Positions 52,065 through 61,005 of a DNA stretch of 64,000 nucleotides are shown here, piece by piece. A model generated the notes under the pieces. The model was not told where the DNA came from, made no database searches, and saw only the letters and a list, made by a program, of their open reading frames with translations. Origin of the DNA: Isochrysis galbana (Eukaryota; Haptophyta; Isochrysidales; Isochrysidaceae); the NCBI GenBank assembly GCA_018136815.1, contig CM030935.1:4822999-4886998 (forward strand). The letters run 5' to 3'. A program made the translations under genes and the position numbers. Position 1 is the first letter of the stretch; the number at the start of each line of letters is the position of its first letter.

Positions 52065-53396
52065 CCCCCCGACTCAAATCGAGCGCCCACGCGAGTCATA
52101 GGGTGATCAAGCCCACAACAAGCACGAAAAGACGCGACGAACAGAGACAAGGCAAGACACCAAGCTCAAGCTCACAATGATGTACTCACAGGCGTCCCCA
52201 TGAGACACAAACAAGGAAAACTCGAGTTGACAACACGAACAAACAAACGAGAGAACACAACAATCACAAGTGAAGGTGACCCTCTTGCCTTCTTACCCCG
52301 AAGAGTGTGCGCACTCAGCGGGTTAAACCAACGCGGGTTTAAAGACAAGTCTCACTTGGGGCGCACATCCCTCCTAAGAAACTTACGGGTACACAATCAC
52401 ACTCCGATCGAACGGTAACTCGGACAAAGAACGAAAGAATGAACCGAATGAATTGAAGAACTCAACGAATCAAACAAGAGTTGAGACCTCCTACAATTTC
52501 ATACGTGGCCAAGAACTAGAACTCGGAACGTAGTCAGAAGCCAGGAGACGTCGAGCGCCAAACCTCACACTTTAGTAGCATCATACTCAGAGCAAAATCA
52601 AAACAAGAATAATCGAGAATCGAAAGAATCGAGAACGAGAACGCGGATGGCCGAAGCCTGAACGAGAATCAATGATTGAACGGAGGTGGCCTTAGCCATA
52701 ACGAGAAGAGTGATCACAAGCGATCGAAACGGGGAATTTTGCTCAACTACGACGCAACAGAAGAAGGAGGACTGACGACCGAAGACCGAGGATCCAAGCG
52801 ACGAACACGCGGACGAGAACGAGGACGAGAAGGAGATTGAAAGCAAGCTCGAGATCAAGGCTGACATCTTTGGAGAACCACAACCCAAACGAGACAAACC
52901 GTCGTAACAAATTGGAGAGCCAAACGTATCGAACGGGGGAAAGGATGGAAAGAGAGAGAGACCGAGACCACCACCACACCATCGATCGCGACGAACCACG
53001 AGGAGGAGGAGGAGGAGGAGGCAGCCTGCGTGCTTAAGGCTGAGGGGACTCAGCCCTCAAAGGTAGGAGGAGCGGTGGAGAGAACGACAGAGAGAGAGAA
53101 GAACAGACGTACGTGAGTGGGTGTCATTGATGGGAAAGGATGAGGGGCAGTGGAAAGCGGAGGCTTGGCGAGGCGGAGGCGAGGCGAGAGGCAAGGGAAT
53201 GGCGGAGGAAGGCAGGCTGACCGCGCTCGTTGCCGCAGACGCGAGCCATGCTCACCCCATGGGTCAGAGTGGGGTCGGGCAAACGTGTGGTGTGCAATGG
53301 GGCTTGTACGCAATGTGCATGTGTGGGCTTGTGCACGGCGCGATGGGCGGCGAGGCGTGGCGAGGGCGTGCTAGGAAGTGAGGGATGTCTTTAAAC

Positions 53397-53746
53397 TGTC
53401 GAATCAAGCGGTAGCTTGATCGTGTCAAGTCTCATTCGGGGCACAATCTTGAGAGAGAGAGAGAGAGAGGGAGGGAGGGGAACGCGCTACATGACGACGA
53501 CGCACGTGACCACCTCACAAAACTCAATCTACTAACACCACTCAATCAACAAAAGAACTCAGAAACAAACATAAACGCTCGAAACAAACAAAGAAGGAGA
53601 CAAATGAATTGACGAGCGATGTGCAGCCTCGGTGTTCAATATGTCAAGCGAGCGGCGAACCATCGAGACAAGCCCTGAAAACAAAATTCGTTCGCACTAT
53701 CGAGTATCGAATCCGCTTTGAGTATAGAGATACTCTGGATTCGATA
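53397..53746 (-). repeat. 5' LTR of the small LTR element
   Basis: 350 bp. The terminal CGACA reads CGATA here. Adjacent to a (CT)n tract. Confidence 0.88.
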
Positions 53747-53750
53747 GCGA

Positions 53751-55003
<1,253 letters not shown>

Positions 55004-56303
55004 TCAGAGCTTGCTCGCCTCGACGATGAAGAGCGGATCATTGGTGCGCGGACCAGTTGGGCTGATGTCGAAGGCTGACGCGTCACTAAACCCGCCGCAA
55101 TAGTTGAAGTACGCAGCAATAACAAGGCAATGCTGCAGGTCATCCATTCCAAGCCACATGGCAATGGCCTTCGTGGGAAAGCAGCGGTTGCTCTGCGAAA
55201 TGATGAACTTCCCGCCTGGCTTGAGAACGCGCCGCACTTCACCGAAGACGGCGAGGGGGTTGTTTAGGTAGTCCACAGAAACCACGCACGTGACCACATC
55301 GAACGACTCATCCTCATAAGGCAACTTGGGGTCCTTGTTCAGGTTGCCCACCGAGAAGTCATCTAGCTGCGAGTTGGCCTGGAGCTCGAGCTGGTTCATG
55401 CCGCAGGCAGAGATGCGTGACATTTTTGATGGAAAGTCCTCCGGGTAGTGCGAGACCCATGAGGAGCAAATATCCAGAATCGCCGAGCCGGGCTCGATGT
55501 TCTCCGAGTAGTAGTTGGTGAGCGCTCGCACCGCTCCTACAGAGGAAGGCCGTGCGGTGGTTAGGCTTGCAGGATGACGGAAGACGATGGCCCAGGTGCA
55601 CGGCCGAGGATGCGTCGGGCAAGTGAGACAGGCTGGGATCTCGCTCACCCTCGTCGATGTGGTAGACGAATCGAGGCGCAGCATAGAAGTCCCCATCATC
55701 GCTTTCATCCTGCCTCGCAAACGCGCGCTGCGGGAATGGCCACTCTGGTGGCCACGGCTGTGTGAAGAGGCGCTCGTCAAGGCACTTCTTGGGGAAGCTC
55801 ATCCCGACATCCGCCTCAACAAACCGCTCGACGCTCGCATACTGACCCCCCCCAAGATCGACTTGCACCTGAGATAAACATAGAGATAAAGATAGATAGA
55901 TATTCATGTATACTTGCGAGGCCAAAGCAAATGGATAGGAAGGAGCCTAGAGGGAAGGGGAGGAAGCCAAGAGGGAAGGGAGGCGAGCCAAGAGGGAGGG
56001 GGGGGAAGCCATGAGGGAAGGGAGGGAAAGGAGGGAAGCAAAGAGGGAAGGGAGGGAAGCAAAGAGGGAGGGGAGGGAAGGGAGGGAAGCGAAGAGGGGA
56101 GGGATGGAAGGGAGGGAAACCAAGACGGAAGTCAAGAGGGAAGCCAAGGGAAGCCAAGATGTTTGGAGAGATCTCACCTGAGCGACTGAGTGAGAAGCGC
56201 TCGCGATTGGGCGCCCGCCCCGTAGAGAGCGGCCGAGAGAGAACGCCTGGGCGTGCACGAGAGCCTCGGCCACGAGGACCAGCCGCGCAGCCAGCCGCGG
56301 CAT
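55004..56303 (-). CDS. SAM-dependent methyltransferase (type 11-like), plastid-targeted
   Basis: Exons 56303-56178, 55868-55649 and 55536-55004 join in frame (GTGAGA...CTCAG; GTGAGC...TGTAG) to 292 residues. Exon 1 encodes RLVLVAEALVHAQAFSLGRS: a short signal peptide then an AQ-AF cleavage motif with a basic, Ser-rich extension, the pattern of secondary-plastid targeting (ASAFAP-like). The mature part begins PPEWPFPQRAFARQDESDDGDFY, APRFVYHID, ALTNYYSENI. The SAM fold has ILDICSSWVSHYPED in place of the Gly-rich motif I, ESFDVVTCVVSVDYL and VLKPGGKFIIS. This family is shared by plants and algae; the methylated substrate is unknown. Intron 1 holds a GGGAAG repeat. Confidence 0.85.
55930..56150. 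repeat. GGGAAG/CCAAGAGGGAA minisatellite in an intron
   Basis: Irregular repeats of GAAGCCAAGAGGGAAGGGAGG within the first intron of the methyltransferase gene. Confidence 0.8.
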
Positions 56304-56309
56304 CGGCGA

Positions 56310-56405
56310 GGAGAGGAGAGAGGGAGAGAGGGAGAGGGAGAGAGGGAGAGGGAGGGAGGGAGAGGAAGCAGACAGGAAGAGAGAGAGAGAGAGAGAGAGA
56401 GAGAC
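56310..56405 (-). promoter_or_regulatory. Polypyrimidine leader of the methyltransferase gene
   Basis: Purine-rich on plus, CT-rich in the gene's sense, ending next to the ATG at 56303. Inferred leader or promoter. Confidence 0.3.
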
Positions 56406-57158
56406 ATGAGGGAATATTAGAGGGAAGAACAGTGAAAGAAGTGGGTCTAGGTGCGCCGAGGCCCGAGGGGCCGTCCGATGAGATGAGAAAAGAAGAAGAA
56501 GAGTTGAATGAGAGAGAGAGAGAGAGAGACCTCTGGTCCGTCGCCGACGCAAGCAGCGAGCGCGAGCCCCTCTCTCTCTCTCTCCCCCCCTCCCCCGACG
56601 CGATCTTAATATCTAACAGGGTATACCAAGCAAGATATCTCTAAAAAATGAGCTTATTGTTTTGGTCTTGCAAAGGGGGTAACTTCTCTCGAGTACCGTC
56701 AGATTTTCTTGTCGTGGTAGTATAACCCTAGTACTGAGGGACCGTTAGAGAGCTTTGAGACTCCTGGGAGCTTTGAGTCGTAGAGAGTAGGAGTCTCAAA
56801 GCTCCCTACTCCCTAACCCTACCTAACGGCTAACGGATAACGGAGCCCCTACCCCTACCCCGCGAGGAGCGAGGGGGGTGTGCACGGTTGCTGTTACAGG
56901 CGCATGGCGCATGCTGGCTCGCCCGGTCAAAGATGAAAGATGGGGTAACGGGATAACTGGTTGTCAGTATCAGTGTCAGCTCTCAAGGTTATGGAGCTAT
57001 CACTAATATCAACACTAATATCAGCTCTCAGGAGAGTTGTGAGTTGTCCCAACCAACAACCAAATTCCCCTGTGCGCGCGCACGCGTGACGCGTGTATGG
57101 TGGGGCATGACCCTCTCCCGCATGAAGCCAACTTCAGCGTCGCTGAGTTGTGGCGGCG
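56406..57158. other. Intergenic with a 15-bp hairpin
   Basis: GAGCTTTGAGACTCC (56750-56764) is perfectly inverted at 56790-56804, with another partial copy between. CCCTAACCCTA follows at 56810. No gene recognised. Confidence 0.4.
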
Positions 57159-57506
57159 TCAGTGACGCGGATCACGTGCGACCGTAACTTTGTCTACAAC
57201 GCCCTGTAAGAGACGCACCGCGCCTTCGGGCAATTTTGCTTGGCGGGCAACTGCTACAGCTACAGCTACAGCATCAGTTGCCTTTTGTAGTATTTTGTTG
57301 ATCGATTCGAGTTTCGAGATTTCACTTTCGTGATCCTCGGTATCCCCGACTTGTACGGGATCACCAAATCGCCCGTTCTCATCATACGGACGGCCGCCTG
57401 TCGCGCGCAATAGGTCGCCGTCGCCGTTGCAGCAGGTCATGCAAGTTGCGAGCTTGCACGGCGGCCAACGTGAGCAACCCGCACACCAAGATGGACGCCA
57501 TTGCAT
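57159..57506 (-). CDS. Hypothetical small ORF
   Basis: 115 codons from ATG 57506. Cys-rich start (CAGC..C..C..CC), then a helical stretch (ESEISKLESINKILQKATDAV) with a GCTGTAGCTGTA repeat coding AVAVAV. No family recognised; may not be expressed. Confidence 0.25.
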   Translation of the reverse strand: MQWRPSWCAGCSRWPPCKLATCMTCCNGDGDLLRATGGRPYDENGRFGDPVQVGDTEDHESEISKLESINKILQKATDAVAVAVAVARQAKLPEGAVRLLQGVVDKVTVARDPRH

Positions 57507-58213
57507 GCATGTGCTGCTACAGATGTGTAAGGAAATAATCTTTCCCCTCCGTTTGTGGAAAATAGGGTCCGAGCTAAATTACATTTTTAGGTCCGTCGTC
57601 CGTCGCACATTGGAAGATTGGAAGGGCATCGTCCACACACCTGACACCTGGTCTTCCACAAGGTAGCCTTAGATAGCCTATGAAGGGGAACGGTGACGAT
57701 CCGCGTCAGCTATTAGTATACCCGCCTCGAAACTTTGAAAATTGCAAATAGAAAATTACAAATGGTTGCGTTTCTGCCGTTGGGGCATTCTCTCTTGTTG
57801 ACCCTGCGTGTGGCGTGAAAACCGTGACATGTGCCGTACGCCGTGTAGTGTAAAAATAAATGTGCGCACTTGCGTGCTCATCATCTGTCAATCCCCGTTT
57901 TTACTATGCAATAACAGGCCGGGACGAGGGGATTGAGAAGAGAAATGCGCTTGTGACACGACGACTAGCCGCAAGGCGGGACACAAGATGACGAACACTT
58001 GCGCTGATGCCGTCCATGCCGCCATTGGACAAGTACAGCTGCATGGTCTATGTCGTTCCGAAGAGACGTACATCTTTGTGCTGTCGTTGTTACCGCAGAC
58101 CGTGCAAGGATGCAGTGCGCGCGCGATCTCATCGCAGGAAGACCAGACGTGTTGACTATACACTGGGCAACTCACGAAGGTGCCTTGCTCCGATCTGAGC
58201 CATGGTGGAGAGA
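57507..58213. other. Intergenic, nothing recognised
   Basis: No domain-bearing frame. Confidence 0.3.
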
Positions 58214-58656
58214 CTAATTTGAGGCCACCGCTTTCGACTTCAGCTCGTTAAACAGGGCGGGTCTCGCATTCTCATGAATCTTGACATCCTTCTCGATCAT
58301 AGGCGCCGACCGGTCAGCAGTGGTGTCGACGTGCTTGAGTGATGCGCCCGCTGCAATGCTCTTCTTCACCTCCTCCATCGGATTCGCACCGATCTTAATG
58401 TCGTTCTCAATCATCTGTGCGCGGTAGGTCCCAATCACAGATGAGCGGCGTCGGCTGAAGGGAATGGTCAAAGGCAAGAGAGCACGGTGAGGCCAGCTAG
58501 CAGGCACACAGAGGGTTCGGCTGCGAGAGGGGAAATGGGAAAGTAGGAGTGGCTGTATGGGTGTAGACTGCGGCGCACCGGCCCACTCTTGTCGGTAGTA
58601 TCGACGTGCTTCAGCGCCGGCTGTCCGCCCTCGATCTCCTTGAGGAACGCCGCCAT
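58214..58656 (-). CDS. Actobindin / beta-thymosin-WH2 actin-binding protein
   Basis: Exons 58656-58579 and 58414-58214 (intron GTGCGC...GCACAG) give 92 residues. Two actin-binding repeats are clear: FLKEIEGGQPALKHVDTTDKSGPM and VKKSIAAGASLKHVDTTADR followed by SAPMIE. Each has an amphipathic helix, an LKHV linker and a D-x-S-x-P end, the pattern of beta-thymosin and of Acanthamoeba actobindin (88 residues). The tail (ALFNELKSKAVASN) looks like a third helix. Such proteins sequester actin monomers and limit nucleation. Exon 1 begins directly after a CT tract (58660-58716 on the complement). Confidence 0.82.
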
Positions 58657-58721
<65 letters not shown>

Positions 58722-58793
58722 AGGAAGAGAGGGAGGGGGAGAGAGAGAGAGAGAGACGGAGGAGAGAGAAACAGAAGAGAGAGGGGGAGAGCG

Positions 58794-58856
<63 letters not shown>

Positions 58857-58910
58857 AGAGAGAAGAGAGCGAGAGATGGGAGGGGAGAGGGAGAAGAAAG
58901 AGGGGAAGAA
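58657..58910. repeat. (GA)n-rich tract upstream of actobindin gene
   Basis: Two long (GA)n runs (about 58660-58716 and 58795-58851) with GGGA interruptions; CT-rich in the gene's sense. Confidence 0.9.
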
Positions 58911-59194
58911 GGGGAAGGGAGAGAATAGAAAACGAGAGAACGATGTCTGCAGAGGAGAAGGGGGGGGGCGTGTGGCACCCTCTCTCTCTCTCCCTCTCCC
59001 TCTCTCTCGGCCGGGCCGTGAAGTGCTCGGTCTGTCGGGCGGGGAGGGGCGGGGAGGGGCGGGGGAGGGGGGGGGGGGGGGGGGGGGGGGGCGTGAAGAA
59101 GAAGAGGGTTTCATTCTTCATTCACAGGGGGGCGCGGGGCGCGGGGGGGGGGGGGGGGCGCGGACAATCCGAGCGCGGGGCGAGACGCCGCCGT

Positions 59195-60133
59195 CCGCCT
59201 TCTCTCTCTCTCTTCCTCCCCCCCTCTCTCTCTCTCTCCCTCTCTCTCTCTCTCTCCCCCCCCCCTCTCTCTCTCTCTCCCTCTCTCTCTCTCTCTCCCC
59301 CCCCCCTCTCTCTCTCCCTCTCTCTCTCTCTCTCCCCCCCCCCCCTCTCTCTCCTCTCTCTCTCTCTCCCTCTCTCTCTCTCTCTCCCCCCCCCCCTCTC
59401 TCTCTCCCTCTCTCTCTCTCTCTCCCCTCTCTCTCTCTCTCTCCCCCCCCCCCTCTCTCTCTCCCCCCCCTCTCTCTCTCTCCCTCTCTCTCTCTCTCTC
59501 CCCCCCCTCTCTCTCTCTCCCTCTCACTCTCTCTCTCTCCCCTCTTTCTCTCTCTCTCCCTCTCTCTCTCTCTCCCCCCCCCCCCTCTCTCTCTCCCTCT
59601 CTCTCTCTCTCTCCCCCCCCCCCCTCTCTCTCTCCCTCTCTCTCTCTCTCTCCCTCTCTCTCTCTCTCTCCCCCCCTCTCTCTCTCTCTCCCTCCCTCTC
59701 TCTCTCTCTCCCCCCCCCCCTCTCTCTCTCCCTCTCTCTCTCTCTCTCCCCCCCCCCTCTCTCTCTCTCCCTCTCACTCTCTCTCTCTCCCCCTCTTTCT
59801 CTCTCTCTCCCTCTCTCTCTCTCTCCCCCCCCCTCTCTCTCCCTCTCTCTCTCTCTCTCCCCCCCCCCCCTCTCTCTCCCTCTCTCTCTCTCTCTCCCCC
59901 CCCCCCTCTCTCTCTCCCTCTCTCTCTCTCTCTCCTTCTCTCTCTCTCTCTCCCCCCCCCCCTCTCTCTCTCTCCCCTCTCTCTCTCTCTCCCTCTCTCT
60001 CTCTCTCTCCCCCCCCCTCTCTCTCTCTCCCCCCCCCTCTCTCTCTCTCCCCCCCCCCCTCTCTCTCTCCCCCCCCCCTCTCTCTCTCCCTCTCTCTCTC
60101 TCTCTCCCCCCCTCTCCCTCTCTCTCTCTCTCT
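59195..60133. repeat. CT/C satellite, about 900 bp
   Basis: Alternating (CT)n blocks and runs of 6-11 C, organised in irregular higher-order units of about 35-45 bp, for example (CT)5CCCTCTCTCTCTCTCTCCCCCC. A G-run tract (59064-59091, 59143-59158) lies just upstream. Any reading frame through it is Ser/Leu/Pro repeat and not credible. Confidence 0.95.
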
Positions 60134-60289
60134 GATCGGTGGAGTCCGTTGAGTGGCGTCCGTGAGGAAGGCGTGGGGGGGCGGCGCGAGCTGTGAGACT
60201 CCTACCTACGTAGGTCGTAGTCGTAGGTCCTACAATCTAACGATCTCACTCACTACCACTAGAGCACTAGAGCACTAGAGGCTGCCGCT

Positions 60290-60440
60290 TCGTGGGCGTG
60301 CCCCTGTTCCCCCCCCAGGCAATCACGGCCCCCAGGAAGGAGGAGGAAGAGGGAAGAGGGAGGGGAGGGGGGAGGGGCAGCTCTCCCCTCCGGCGTTTAC
60401 CTGTCTTCTCGCCCCGTTTGGGAAAGAGAAGACGGGGGCG
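60290..60440 (-). repeat. Fragment of the dispersed GC-rich repeat, inverted
   Basis: Complement of part of 47130-47215 / 48095-48190: GGCAGCTCTCCCCTCCGGCGTTTAC, CTTCTCGCCCCGTTTGGG and GAGAAGACGGGGGC are recognisable. Confidence 0.6.
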
Positions 60441-61005
60441 CCACGGCTAAGGCTAAGTAAGATGTTAGTTAGTAGATGTTAGATACAAATCGTGCACATC
60501 GGCTAACATATGAGATACGAATAGTGAGATTTGCCAGGTTGATACCTACTATCTAGATATGAGAGATTAGGCTAACACGCTCACAAGCTTGACGCCGACC
60601 ACCGCGCCGAAGTCACGGTGGCGAGATCTACTCTTATACTTCACGCCGCGGGGCCGAGAGGTGGAGGCAGGGGCCGCGCTTTTCCCGCCAAAACGGGCGG
60701 CCCCCGCGCCTTTGCCCCCCCCCCCCCCCCCCTCTTCTTCCTTTCTTTACTACCTACCTCTCTTCTCTCTTCCTCCTTCATGACCTCTCCTCCCCCATCT
60801 TCTCGCTCTCCCCTCTCTTCTCTTATTTACTCCGGGCTCTTTTTTTATCCCTCCCAGGTCTCTCTCCCTCTCCCCGCCTACCTCTCTCGTCCCGCCCCTC
60901 TCCCCGCAACCAACCCTCTCTCTCCCCCACTTCCTCCCCTCCTCTCCCCCTTCCCCCCTCTCTCTTCTCCCCCCTCCCCCTCCCCCTTGCCTCCACCAGC
61001 AGCGG
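60441..61005. other. Upstream region of the last gene; C-run and CT tract
   Basis: GCTAACATATGAGATACGAATAGTG (about 60495) recalls strings at 46722 and 47654. A C-run (60714-60732) and CT-rich leader (60760-60990) precede the ATG at 61006. Confidence 0.4.

Larger units (their letters stand above)
51715..53746 (-). mobile_element. Non-autonomous 2.0-kb LTR retrotransposon
   Basis: Two 350-bp LTRs (51715-52064 and 53397-53746) start TGTCG and end CGACA; the right copy ends CGATA. They are flanked by the 5-bp duplication GCGAG (51710-51714 and 53747-53751). The internal 1332 bp has no Gag or Pol motifs. The polypurine tract AGTCGGGGGG (minus) next to the left LTR equals that of the chromovirus, and terminal bases and duplication length match too. 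It is probably mobilised in trans by that family. The short-LTR, non-coding structure resembles TRIM/LARD-like elements. Confidence 0.85.

Noticed and set aside
58589-60196. Frames of over 500 codons in the GA/CT satellite
   Set aside because: Pure repeat translation, present in several frames at once.
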